From Rhodospirillales bacterium (GTDB lineage Bacteria > Pseudomonadota > Alphaproteobacteria > JAREAF01): 8,848 nt of DNA. The notes beneath the pieces are model-generated. The model had not been told where the DNA came from. It saw only the letters and a program-made list of their open reading frames with translations, and searched no databases. Numbering within the stretch: position 1 is the first letter of the stretch; each line of letters begins with the position of its first letter. The stretch is taken from contig JAREAF010000089.1 of assembly GCA_029240475.1 (NCBI GenBank), positions 1-8,848 on the forward strand. Direction: 5' to 3'. Shown in pieces: positions 1-6,187 of this stretch. A program made the translations under genes and the position numbers.

Positions 1-43
1 GCTCGGTCCAGAGCCGAGAGTTCTACCGTTAAACTATCCCCCA
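1..43 (-). tRNA. tRNA-Gln (anticodon CTG), 5' part only
   Basis: Read on the minus strand from position 43, the sequence gives a 7-nt acceptor 5' strand (TGGGGGA), a D arm (GTTT/GAAC around a loop holding the invariant GG), and an anticodon stem CTCGG/CCGAG. The anticodon stem encloses the 7-nt loop CTCTGGA, whose central three bases are CTG, the glutamine anticodon. The variable loop, T arm and 3' acceptor strand lie beyond the window edge. The fold and the TGGGG start are typical of bacterial tRNA-Gln. A sigma-70-like promoter lies about 90 nt upstream on the same strand. Confidence 0.87.
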
Positions 44-501
44 GTCGGCGCGGGGTCCGGTGCGGCGGCCACGCCGCGATGGGAACCCTGACTGGTGTTG
101 AGGACGGCGCAGAGGGGCGGCCGTTCCGCGGGCCCGGAATTTAGTGCGGGGGCGGCCGGGGTTCAACCTTATTTCCGGGCGGCGCAGCCCCCCGCACTCG
201 TGGGCGAAGCGGAGCCAGGCCTGCCGACCCACCCCATCCGTACGGCGCGCACATAACCAGGCGACCACTGCCTTCAGCGCGGACGAGCCGACTCCCCGAA
301 AGTCGTACCGGCAGCGCCATGGTGCAGCGCGGCAACACGAATCTGGCGAAAATGGGGCGGTTGGGCACTCGTCGGTTTCCTTGCGCTTTGCCGCTTCTAT
401 AGAGTTCCTTAGGACCTGTGGAAAAGTTGTGGCCGGGCCGGCGGCGCGTGTACGCGTCCAGCGGCCCCGGCCCGGCGGATCGAGCGAGGGTGCCGGCCTC
501 C
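44..501. other. Non-coding stretch between tRNA-Gln and the Ppx/GppA gene
   Basis: These 458 bases separate two divergent genes. Apart from the tRNA promoter at 138-166 I see no supported gene. Open frames crossing it have no family resemblance and are expected in GC-rich DNA. For the rightward gene there is an AT-rich TATAGA at 398-403, but no acceptable -35 box 16-18 nt before it. Bases 413-431 contain TGTGGAAAAGTTGTGG, which includes a near-match to a DnaA box (TTTTCCACA on the minus strand against TTATCCACA). Confidence 0.5.
138..166 (-). promoter_or_regulatory. Candidate sigma-70 promoter for the tRNA-Gln gene
   Basis: On the minus strand there is a -35 box TTGAAC (166-161), exactly 17 nt of spacer, and a -10 box TAAATT (143-138). 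The bases after the -10 are GC-only (CCGGGCCCGCGG), the GC-rich discriminator expected of stable-RNA promoters under stringent control. Initiation would fall near 131, giving a leader of roughly 90 nt before the tRNA 5' end at 43. The boxes are seen directly; the link to the tRNA is inferred from strand and the absence of any gene between. Confidence 0.5.
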
Positions 502-1533
502 ATGTCTGTCGTGGAGCTGCAACAGGAAGGGCAAGGCACAGCGTCGGCTGCGGCGCTGAGGGCGCCCGTCTATGCCGCCGTCGATCTCGGCACCAACAAC
601 TGCCGCCTCCTGGTCGCCCGCCCCGTGGACGGGGGCTTCCGCGTCATCGACGCCTTCTCGCGGGTGGTCCGGCTCGGCGAGGGTCTGGCCGCCTCGGGCA
701 TCCTCTCGGAATCGGCGATGCGTCGGACGCTCGAGGCGCTGGCGATCTGCGCGGCCAAGATGCGCCGGCGCGGCGTCACCACGACCCGCGCGGTGGCGAC
801 CGAAGCCTGCCGTCGCGCCGGCAATTGCGGCGAGTTCATCGACCGCACCCGGCGCGCCACCGGCATCCGGCTCGAGATCATCTCCTCGACCGAGGAAGCG
901 CGCCTGGCGCTCGACGGCTGCGCCCCGCTGCTCACCTCCGATCCGCCCCTCGCGCTCGTATTCGATATCGGCGGCGGCTCGACCGAGCTGAACTGGCTCG
1001 AGATCGACGCCAATACCCGGGTCACGGTCTTAGGCTCGGTGTCGCTGCCCTGCGGCGTCGTGACCTTGAGCGAACGGCACGGCGCGGGCCGGATCGGCTC
1101 TTCGCAATACGAGGCCATGGTGGGCGAGGTGATGGCCGCGCTGGAGCCGTTCGAGGCGCGGCACCAAATCGCGCCCAAGGTGGCGCGCGGCATGGTGCAG
1201 ATGCTCGGCACCTCCGGCACGGTGACGACGCTGGCCGGCGTGCATCTCGGGCTCGAGCGCTACCAGCGCGCGGTCATCGACGGCTACACGCTCGATTTCG
1301 GCGCCATCGCGTCCGTCAGCCGCCGGCTCGCGGACATGGAATGCGCCGATCGCGCCGCGCTGCCCTGCATCGGGCCGGAGCGCGCCGACCTCGTGGTGGC
1401 GGGTTGCGCCATCCTCGAGGCGATCTGCCGTCTCTGGCCCGTCGGCCGCGTGCGGGTCGCGGACCGCGGCCTGCGCGAGGGCATCCTCTTCCGCCTCATG
1501 GGCCGGCATTCGCTCGGCAGCCGATCGGCGTGA
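502..1533 (+). CDS. ppx: Ppx/GppA family phosphatase (exopolyphosphatase / pppGpp phosphohydrolase)
   Basis: Protein of 343 residues in the ASKHA (actin-like) fold. The family removes terminal phosphate from polyphosphate and/or converts pppGpp to ppGpp in the cytoplasm. Visible motifs: the phosphate-1 loop DLGTNNCRLL (28-37), the catalytic-glutamate region SSTEEAR (128-134, Glu131/Glu132), the phosphate-2 loop FDIGGGSTE (154-162), and LGTSGTVTT (235-243). The length fits the short two-domain form without the C-terminal HD-like helical domain of E. coli Ppx. I chose the ATG at 502: a GAGGG lies about 12 nt upstream, and an upstream start at 418 would add 28 residues with no family resemblance. 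The gene ends inside the rlmE start codon (GTGA overlap), an order I recall as common in alphaproteobacteria. Sequence alone does not separate Ppx from GppA activity. Confidence 0.9.
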   Translation: MSVVELQQEGQGTASAAALRAPVYAAVDLGTNNCRLLVARPVDGGFRVIDAFSRVVRLGEGLAASGILSESAMRRTLEALAICAAKMRRRGVTTTRAVATEACRRAGNCGEFIDRTRRATGIRLEIISSTEEARLALDGCAPLLTSDPPLALVFDIGGGSTELNWLEIDANTRVTVLGSVSLPCGVVTLSERHGAGRIGSSQYEAMVGEVMAALEPFEARHQIAPKVARGMVQMLGTSGTVTTLAGVHLGLERYQRAVIDGYTLDFGAIASVSRRLADMECADRAALPCIGPERADLVVAGCAILEAICRLWPVGRVRVADRGLREGILFRLMGRHSLGSRSA

Positions 1534-2249
1534 GCGGGCCGCGTCGGCGTACCGGCAAGGCCGGCTCGGCCAAGAGCGGCCCGGCCGGGCGCAATCTCAC
1601 CGTCAGGGTCAAGACCGCCGGCAAGCGCACGGCCTCCTCCGCGCGCTGGCTGGAGCGGCAGCTGAACGACCCCTATGTCGCCGAGGCCAAGCGGCTCGGC
1701 TACCGCTCGCGGGCGGCCTTCAAGCTGGAACAGCTCGATGACCGCTTCGGGCTGATCAAGCCGGGCGCGCGCGTCGTCGACCTGGGTGCGGCGCCGGGCG
1801 GCTGGACGCAGGTCGCGGTCGAGCGCGCCAAGGCGCGCGAGGGCAGGGGGCATGTCGTCGCCGTCGACCTTGCGCCGATGGAGCCGATCCAGGGCGCCGA
1901 GGTGCTGGAGCTCGATTTCCTGGAGCCCGAGGCCCCCAAGCGCATCCGCGCCGCGCTCGGCGGCCCCGCCGATCTGGTCATGAGCGACATGGCCGCCCCC
2001 TCGACCGGCCATCCGCAGACCGATCACCTGCGCATCATGGCTTTGGCCGAGACGGCCTACGACTTCGCGCGCGAGGTGCTGGCGCCGGGCGGGGCGTTCC
2101 TGGCGAAGGTGCTGCGGGGAGGGACGGAGCGGCAGCTCCTGGAGGCGCTGAAGCGCGATTTCGGGACCGTGCGGCATGTCAAGCCGCCCGCCAGCCGCGC
2201 CGATTCCGCCGAGATCTATGTCGTGGCCACCGGGTTCCGGGGCCGCTAG
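1530..2249 (+). CDS. rlmE: 23S rRNA (uridine-2'-O)-methyltransferase RlmE (FtsJ/RrmJ)
   Basis: Protein of 239 residues. RlmE methylates the 2'-OH of U2552 (E. coli numbering) in the 23S A-loop using S-adenosylmethionine, late in 50S assembly. SAM-binding motif I is VDLGAAPGGWTQ (83-94), followed by the acidic motif VVAVDLAPM (109-117). The K-D-K-E catalytic tetrad is complete: Lys65 (RAAFKL), Asp153 (LVMSDMAAP), Lys193 (FLAKVLRGG) and Glu228 (SRADSAEIYVV). A basic tail of about 35 residues (RRR, KAGSAKSG, RVKTAGKR) precedes the core, making it longer than the roughly 209-residue E. coli protein and plausibly RNA-contacting. The GTG start at 1530 overlaps the upstream TGA, suggesting translational coupling. 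The same frame stays open far upstream, but that extension only shadows the phosphatase gene. Confidence 0.95.
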   Translation: MSGPRRRTGKAGSAKSGPAGRNLTVRVKTAGKRTASSARWLERQLNDPYVAEAKRLGYRSRAAFKLEQLDDRFGLIKPGARVVDLGAAPGGWTQVAVERAKAREGRGHVVAVDLAPMEPIQGAEVLELDFLEPEAPKRIRAALGGPADLVMSDMAAPSTGHPQTDHLRIMALAETAYDFAREVLAPGGAFLAKVLRGGTERQLLEALKRDFGTVRHVKPPASRADSAEIYVVATGFRGR

Positions 2250-2265
2250 CGCAACGCTGCCTTGC

Positions 2266-2285
2266 CCCGGCCCGCCTTGGCCGGG
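2266..2285 (+). terminator. Hairpin after rlmE, possible weak terminator
   Basis: A perfect 7-bp GC stem, CCCGGCC (2266-2272) with GGCCGGG (2279-2285), around a 6-nt loop, starts 17 nt after the rlmE stop. There is no T-run after it, so it is not a standard intrinsic terminator. It may instead stabilise the 3' end. Its right arm overlaps the -35 box of the next promoter candidate. Confidence 0.4.
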
Positions 2286-2305
2286 TACCCCGCCCTCGCC
2301 ATAAT
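2277..2305 (+). promoter_or_regulatory. Candidate sigma-70 promoter of the esterase operon
   Basis: TTGGCC (2277-2282) and CATAAT (2300-2305) are separated by exactly 17 nt, matching four of six and five of six consensus bases. Transcription would begin near 2312, about 23 nt before the esterase ATG. The position in the rlmE-esterase gap is right for a promoter driving esterase, puuB and the Nudix gene. Confidence 0.5.
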
Positions 2306-2334
2306 CCCTACGCGCTTTCCGATACAGGTGCCTG

Positions 2335-3345
2335 ATGAGACGGAACAGAGACCTCCCGCGCGGCCGCATCGAGCGGCTCGAGATCGAGAGCGAGGCGCTG
2401 CGCGGCAACCTGCAGGGCGATCCGAACCGCCGCGAGCTGCATGTCTATCTTCCGCCGGGACGGGCGGACGGGGCCGGGCTGCCGCTGCTGGTCGATCTCG
2501 TCGGCTTCACCGGCTCGGGCATGAGCCACACCAACTGGAAGAATTTCGGCGAGAACCTGCCCGAGCGGCTCGACCGCCTCATCGGCGAGGGCGCGATGGG
2601 CCCGGTCGTGGTCGCCTTCCCCGACTGCTTCACCCGGCTAGGCGGCAACCAGTACATCAACAGCGCCGCGCTCGGCCGTTACGAGGACTATCTGCTGCAG
2701 GAGGTGGTGGCGCTGGTCGAGCGCCGCTTCTTCTGCGGCGGCGCGGGCAAGCGCGGCGTCTTCGGCAAGTCCTCGGGCGGGTATGGAGCGATCGTGCACG
2801 CGATGCGCCATGGCGGCTTCTGGAGCGCGGCGGCCTGCCATTCCGGCGACATGGCGTTCGAGCTGGTCTATGGCTGCGACCTTCCGGCGAGCCTCAACGA
2901 GCTCGCCAAGCACGGCCGCTCCATCCCCGCCTTCCTCGCGCATTTCGAGAAGGCGCAGAAGCCGACCGACCGCGAGGTCCACACGCTGATGTTCCTCGCC
3001 ATGGCGGCGACCTACGATCCCGATCCGAGCCAGCCTTTCGGCATCCGCTTGCCCTGCGATCCCGAGACGGCGGAGCTGATCCCGGAGCGCTGGGCCAACT
3101 GGCTCGCGCACGATCCGGTGGTGCTGGCCGAGCGCTCGGTCGAGAGCCTGAAGCGGCTGAAGGGCCTCTTCATCGACTGCGGCGAGCGCGACCAGTATCA
3201 CCTGCATTACGGCTCGCGGCGGCTGCACCGCATCCTCGATCGCCTCGGCGTGCCCCACGTCTATGAGGAATTCCCGGACGATCACTCCAATGTCGACTAC
3301 CGCATGGACCGGTCCCTGCCGTTCCTGGAGCGCGTTCTGCGCTAG
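2335..3345 (+). CDS. Alpha/beta-hydrolase esterase (putative esterase family, esterase D-like)
   Basis: Cytoplasmic protein of 336 residues with no signal peptide or membrane segment. The fold shows early strands (RELHVYLPPG; LPLLVDLVGFTG), a nucleophile elbow GKSSGG in which Ser146 fits GxSxG (144-148), an acidic residue near FIDCGERDQY (Asp286 likely) and a late histidine in FPDDHSNVDYR (His317). Together these form a complete Ser-Asp-His triad in the order expected of the family that includes S-formylglutathione hydrolase and enterochelin esterase. A 70-90-residue insert after the nucleophile (about 175-270) would form a cap that shapes substrate choice. The ATG at 2335 has AGGTG 4 nt upstream. 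The next gene starts 23 nt after the stop, so co-transcription is likely. The substrate is unknown; an ester or thioester linked to amine catabolism is only a guess from context. Confidence 0.8.
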   Translation: MRRNRDLPRGRIERLEIESEALRGNLQGDPNRRELHVYLPPGRADGAGLPLLVDLVGFTGSGMSHTNWKNFGENLPERLDRLIGEGAMGPVVVAFPDCFTRLGGNQYINSAALGRYEDYLLQEVVALVERRFFCGGAGKRGVFGKSSGGYGAIVHAMRHGGFWSAAACHSGDMAFELVYGCDLPASLNELAKHGRSIPAFLAHFEKAQKPTDREVHTLMFLAMAATYDPDPSQPFGIRLPCDPETAELIPERWANWLAHDPVVLAERSVESLKRLKGLFIDCGERDQYHLHYGSRRLHRILDRLGVPHVYEEFPDDHSNVDYRMDRSLPFLERVLR

Positions 3346-3368
3346 CACCCCCAACGAAGCCGACGATC

Positions 3369-4649
3369 ATGCCGAAATCCGAGCACGTGCTGTCCTACTA
3401 CGCGGCCACCGCGCAGCCCGCTCCGGACCTGCCGGAGCTCGAGGGCGAAGTGCGCGCGGACGTCGTCATCGTCGGCGGTGGCTATACCGGCCTCTCCGCG
3501 GCGCTTGAGCTGGCGCAGCGCGGGTACGAGGTCGTGGTGCTGGAGGCCCATCGCGTCGGCTGGGGCGCGTCGGGCCGCAATGGCGGCCAGGTCTGCACCG
3601 GCTTTTCCGCGAGCCTCGCCAAGATCGAGAAATGGGTCGGGCTGGAGGATGCGCGCAAGCTCTTCGCAGTCGCCGAGGAGGGCAAGGCGCTGATCCGCGA
3701 CCGCGTGCAGCGTCACGGCATCGAATGCGACCTCAAATGGGGCTATCTGCATGCCGCGCCGAAGGCGCGCCATGTGGACGAGCTCAAGGAAGAGCAGGAG
3801 ATCGCCGAGAGCCGCTTCGGCTATGAAGGCCTGCGCCTGGTCGATCTCGACGAGGTCCGGCGCATGGTCGCAAGCCCGGTCTATGTCGGCGGCCTCCATG
3901 ACGCCGGCGCGGGGCAACTCCATCCGCTGAATTACTGTCTTGGCCTCGCCAGGGCGGCGCGCGAGGCGGGGGCGCGCATCTTCGAGAACTCGGCCGTCGA
4001 GCGCATCGAGCTCGGGCGGCCGGCCGCGGCGGCGACGGCGAACGGGCGCGTGACCGCCGATTTCCTGGTGCTCGCCGGCAACGCCTATCTCGGCGGGCTC
4101 GCGCCGCAGATCAGCTCGAAGGTGATGCCGGTCGGCACCTATATCGGCGCAACCTCGCGCCTCGGCGAGAACCGGGCGAAGTCGCTGATTCCCGACGACA
4201 TCGCCGTTGCCGACACCAATTTCGTGCTGAACTACTACCGGCGCTCCTCCGACCACCGCATGCTGTTCGGCGGGCGCGTGAGCTATTCGACCATCATGCC
4301 GCCCTATCTGCCGCGGGCGATGCGGCACAAGATGCTGCAGGTGTTCCCGCAGCTCTCCGACGTGGAGTTCGAGTTCACCTGGGGCGGCTTCGTCGCGATC
4401 ACGGTCGAGCGCACGCCCGATGTCGGCCGCATCGCGCCAAACGTCTATTACGCGCAAGGCTATTCGGGCACCGGCGTCGCGCTCTCGGGCGTGGTCGGCA
4501 AGATCATCGCCGAGGCGATCGCGGGTCAGGCCGAGCGCGTGGACCTGTTCTCCAAGCTGCCGCACACGCCTTTCCCGGGCGGCCCCGCGCTGCGCACGCC
4601 GCTGCTGGCCGCGGCGATGCTGTGGTACCGGATGCGGGACCTGATGTGA
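3369..4649 (+). CDS. puuB: FAD-dependent oxidoreductase, PuuB-like (gamma-glutamylputrescine oxidase type)
   Basis: Protein of 426 residues, the length I recall for E. coli PuuB. PuuB oxidises gamma-glutamylputrescine to the aldehyde, releasing ammonia and H2O2, in putrescine breakdown. The N-terminal SYYAAT (9-14) resembles the PuuB start. The dinucleotide-binding motif is DVVIVGGGYTGLSAALEL (31-48), with Glu59 at the end of the second strand, followed by the DAO-family GWGASGRNGGQ (64-74). Later blocks also resemble PuuB: LHPLNYCLGLARAA, LAGNAYLGG, a proline-rich LPHTPFPGG near the C terminus, and YYAQGYSGTGVALSG. No signal peptide is visible. The ribosome site is weak (GAAG). No puuA, puuC or puuD is in view, so the true substrate could be another amine or amino acid. 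The stop overlaps the Nudix start as GTGA. Confidence 0.85.
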   Translation: MPKSEHVLSYYAATAQPAPDLPELEGEVRADVVIVGGGYTGLSAALELAQRGYEVVVLEAHRVGWGASGRNGGQVCTGFSASLAKIEKWVGLEDARKLFAVAEEGKALIRDRVQRHGIECDLKWGYLHAAPKARHVDELKEEQEIAESRFGYEGLRLVDLDEVRRMVASPVYVGGLHDAGAGQLHPLNYCLGLARAAREAGARIFENSAVERIELGRPAAAATANGRVTADFLVLAGNAYLGGLAPQISSKVMPVGTYIGATSRLGENRAKSLIPDDIAVADTNFVLNYYRRSSDHRMLFGGRVSYSTIMPPYLPRAMRHKMLQVFPQLSDVEFEFTWGGFVAITVERTPDVGRIAPNVYYAQGYSGTGVALSGVVGKIIAEAIAGQAERVDLFSKLPHTPFPGGPALRTPLLAAAMLWYRMRDLM

Positions 4650-5209
4650 CGCCGCGGCGAGTATCACGGCCTCCGGTTCGGGTCGCCACCAAGCCGGTGC
4701 TGCAGACTCGTTGGATCACGGTCCACCGGAACCGCTTCCGCTTCGAGGCAGGCGCGGAGGAGCTCGATTATCTGGTCACCGACGCGGCGGAGATCGCCAT
4801 GGCTGTGGCCGTGACCGCACGAGGCCGCTTCGTCATGGTCGAGCAGTACAAGCTCCCAATCGAGCAGCGCTCGCTTGAGTTCCCGGCAGGAGCGATCGAT
4901 TCGGGCTCGGCGCTCGCCAACGCCAAACGCGAGCTGCTCGAAGAAGCTGGCTATGGCTCGTCGCGCTGGCGCAAGCTCGGCAGCGTGTTCGCCGATACCG
5001 GACGCAGCTGCAACCGCATTCACGTCTTCGCCTGTCAGGGCGCGGAGCGTCGGCGCGATCCGCAGCCCGACCGGGTGGAGCGACTCTGCCGGCTGCAGGT
5101 GCGGGAGGTGAGCCCGCGGGAGCTGCGCGGCCTCATCGCGAGCGGCCGCATCCGGTCGGCCGGAACTCTGGCCGCCTATGCCTTGCTGTCGATCCGCCGC
5201 GGCAGTTAG
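4646..5209 (+). CDS. Nudix hydrolase, ADP-ribose pyrophosphatase-like
   Basis: Cytoplasmic protein of 187 residues. The layout is that of ADP-ribose/nucleoside-diphosphate-sugar pyrophosphatases: an N-terminal strand region (RWITVHRNRFRFEAG, 22-36), VTARGRFVMVEQYKLPIEQ (56-74), LEFPAGAIDSG (77-87), then the Nudix helix KRELLEEAGY (94-103) with metal-binding Glu96, Glu99 and Glu100. Such enzymes cut a phosphoanhydride bond (for example ADP-ribose to AMP plus ribose 5-phosphate) with Mg2+. The box is not canonical: the first glutamate of Gx5Ex7REUxEExGU is serine (Ser88) and one residue is missing before the helix. I prefer the GTG at 4646, which gives a GTGA overlap with the puuB stop; a GTG at 4622 would add only eight residues lying wholly inside puuB. 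The substrate cannot be fixed from sequence. Confidence 0.85.
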   Translation: MTPRRVSRPPVRVATKPVLQTRWITVHRNRFRFEAGAEELDYLVTDAAEIAMAVAVTARGRFVMVEQYKLPIEQRSLEFPAGAIDSGSALANAKRELLEEAGYGSSRWRKLGSVFADTGRSCNRIHVFACQGAERRRDPQPDRVERLCRLQVREVSPRELRGLIASGRIRSAGTLAAYALLSIRRGS

Positions 5210-5247
5210 GCCAGCCTGGACTCCGCGCGCCTTCCAAGCCCTCCGCC

Positions 5248-5718
5248 TCAGTTGGCTCGGCGCGTAGGCCGCTTCGGGCGCGGTTCGACGCCGTCCTGCG
5301 CCGCCGAAAGCGTCTCGAGGATCGGGCAGCTCGGCGAACGGCCGCGCCGGCAATCGCGCGCCAGACGCTCCAGGGCCTCAAGCATGCGCGTAAGGCGGGC
5401 GATGCGCGTCCGGATCGAGCCGATATGGCTGCGCGCGATGGCCTCGACGGTGACGCAAGCCCGGTCGCCCTGCTCGGTGAGCCCGATCAGCTCCCGGATC
5501 TCATCCAGAGAGAAGCCGAGCTCGCGGCCGCGCAAGATGAAGGCGAGACGGTCGCGGTGCTCCGGACCATAGACCCGATGCCCGCCCTGGGTGCGCAGCG
5601 GCGGGGGGACCAGCCCCACGCGCTCGTAGTAGCGGATGGTTTCGACCGGGCAACCCGTGCTCTCGGCCAGGGACCCGATGCGGTCGTCGCCCGCTCGCGA
5701 ATTCGTGAACGATGCCAT
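5248..5718 (-). CDS. merR: MerR-family metal-responsive regulator, probably Hg(II)-sensing MerR
   Basis: Protein of 156 residues. The N-terminal winged-helix domain includes RIGSLAESTGCPVETIRYYE (13-32), the wing GLVPPPLRTQGGHRVY (35-50) and LGFSLDEIREL (67-77), all MerR hallmarks. A dimerisation helix (about 88-120) leads to the metal-binding loop. Candidate ligands are Cys88, Cys123 and Cys131. Cys88-Cys123 are 35 residues apart, as in Tn501 MerR (Cys82-Cys117), and a Cys at the first position marks the divalent-metal sensors. The loop is Cys-x7-Cys, one residue shorter than MerR's Cys-x8-Cys and equal to CueR. The ATG at 5718 has AAGG about 9 nt upstream. It is divergent from merT and should bind the dyad at 5733-5753, holding the promoter off until metal arrives. 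Its basic C-terminal tail (PRPKRPTRRAN) is unusual. Cd, Zn or Pb sensing remains possible. Confidence 0.88.
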   Translation of the reverse strand: MASFTNSRAGDDRIGSLAESTGCPVETIRYYERVGLVPPPLRTQGGHRVYGPEHRDRLAFILRGRELGFSLDEIRELIGLTEQGDRACVTVEAIARSHIGSIRTRIARLTRMLEALERLARDCRRGRSPSCPILETLSAAQDGVEPRPKRPTRRAN

Positions 5719-5732
5719 GCCGATTTGCCTTG

Positions 5733-5753
5733 AATCTGCAGCCACTGCAGATT
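5733..5753. promoter_or_regulatory. MerR operator (perfect 9-3-9 dyad)
   Basis: AATCTGCAG (5733-5741), CCA, CTGCAGATT (5745-5753) form a perfect inverted repeat in the gap between merR and merT. It lies in the promoter spacer, where MerR-family activators bind and untwist DNA, and its centre (5743) is nearly the same distance from the -35 as in Tn501 mer. It also covers the start region of a leftward merR promoter, so autorepression is likely. Confidence 0.8.
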
Positions 5754-5756
5754 TTA
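5751..5756 (-). promoter_or_regulatory. -10 box of the leftward merR promoter
   Basis: The minus strand reads TAAAAT from 5756 to 5751, one base off TATAAT. It is placed to start merR transcription near 5744, about 26 nt before the ATG. The matching -35 region (around 5775-5780, TTCTCT) is poor. The box overlaps the operator dyad, so MerR should repress itself here. Confidence 0.4.
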
Positions 5757-5793
5757 GCCTAGGCGAGCACGGAGAGAGAAGGTGGGATCGGCC

Positions 5794-6174
5794 ATGGCGC
5801 AAGAGCTTCCCGTCGAACAGGCCTCGCCGCGACGCTGGACGGGCTCGCTTGCGACCGGCAGCCTGCTCGGGGCGGTCGGCGCATCCTCCTGCTGCGTGCT
5901 TCCGGTGGCGCTGTTCGCCTTGGGCGCGACCGGCCCCTGGATCGGCGCCCTCACCGCGCTCACGCCCTATCAGCCCTATCTGCTCGGGATCTCCGTCCTT
6001 GCCATCGCCCTGGGGGTGTTCGAGCTGCGCCGCCGGGCACGCATCGAATGCGCCGGCGGAGCATGCGTTTCTCCGCGCCGCCGGCTGGTGGCCAAGGCGG
6101 CTTTCGGCGTCGCCGCGGGCCTCGTCATGCTCAACCTTGTCTGGCCGCGCGTGCTGCCGCTGCTGTTCAGCTGA
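5794..6174 (+). CDS. merT: Mercuric transport protein MerT
   Basis: Inner-membrane protein of 126 residues that takes Hg(II) from periplasmic MerP and carries it into the cytoplasm. Three hydrophobic segments are visible: about 19-45, 60-78 and 98-117. The first contains the vicinal pair Cys33-Cys34 (SSCCVLP) needed for Hg(II) transfer in MerT. The cytoplasmic loop holds the second pair, Cys86 and Cys91 (ECAGGAC), one residue closer together than Cys76/Cys82 of Tn501. The block LGATGPWIGALTALTPYQPY (43-62) closely follows the Tn501 MerT pattern. Start: the ATG at 5794 already gives more N-terminal residues than Tn501 MerT. A GTG at 5782, with GGAG 7 nt upstream, would add four residues and is an alternative. 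It is the first gene of the MerR-controlled operon, and merP follows after 13 nt. Confidence 0.93.
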   Translation: MAQELPVEQASPRRWTGSLATGSLLGAVGASSCCVLPVALFALGATGPWIGALTALTPYQPYLLGISVLAIALGVFELRRRARIECAGGACVSPRRRLVAKAAFGVAAGLVMLNLVWPRVLPLLFS

Positions 6175-6187
6175 GGGAAAAGCTCCC

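Larger units (their letters stand above)
5730..5760 (+). promoter_or_regulatory. merTP promoter with the long 19-bp spacer of MerR-controlled genes
   Basis: TTGAAT (5730-5735) and TAGCCT (5755-5760) are separated by 19 nt, longer than the usual 17 and typical of MerR-activated promoters (Tn501 mer has TTGACT, 19 nt, TAAGGT). The -10 is a weak match, as expected for an activator-dependent promoter. Initiation would fall near 5767. Confidence 0.65.

Noticed and set aside
352..402. 16-codon mini-ORF (possible leader peptide) before ppx
   Set aside because: It has no Shine-Dalgarno, no regulatory codon run and no terminator/antiterminator pair, and it is far from the ppx start.
398..403. TATAGA as a -10 box for ppx
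   Set aside because: No acceptable -35 hexamer lies 16-18 nt upstream; the nearest candidate, TTGCGC, is only 11 nt away.
144..1529. Long open frame running into rlmE that would make a 701-residue protein
   Set aside because: The upstream part is arginine-rich and low-complexity, with no family pattern. It overlaps the well-supported phosphatase gene in another frame, and RlmE starts naturally at 1530.
1284..2408. Antisense 374-residue frame across ppx and rlmE
   Set aside because: It is a mirror of GC-rich codons in the sense genes, with no recognisable domain; both sense genes have complete catalytic motifs.
3342..4667. Antisense 441-residue frame covering puuB
   Set aside because: The composition is rich in R, A, H and D as expected for shadows; no motif, no ribosome site, and the sense gene is clear.
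5210..5247. Terminator between the convergent Nudix and merR genes
   Set aside because: I found no stem of useful length and no T-run in these 38 bases.
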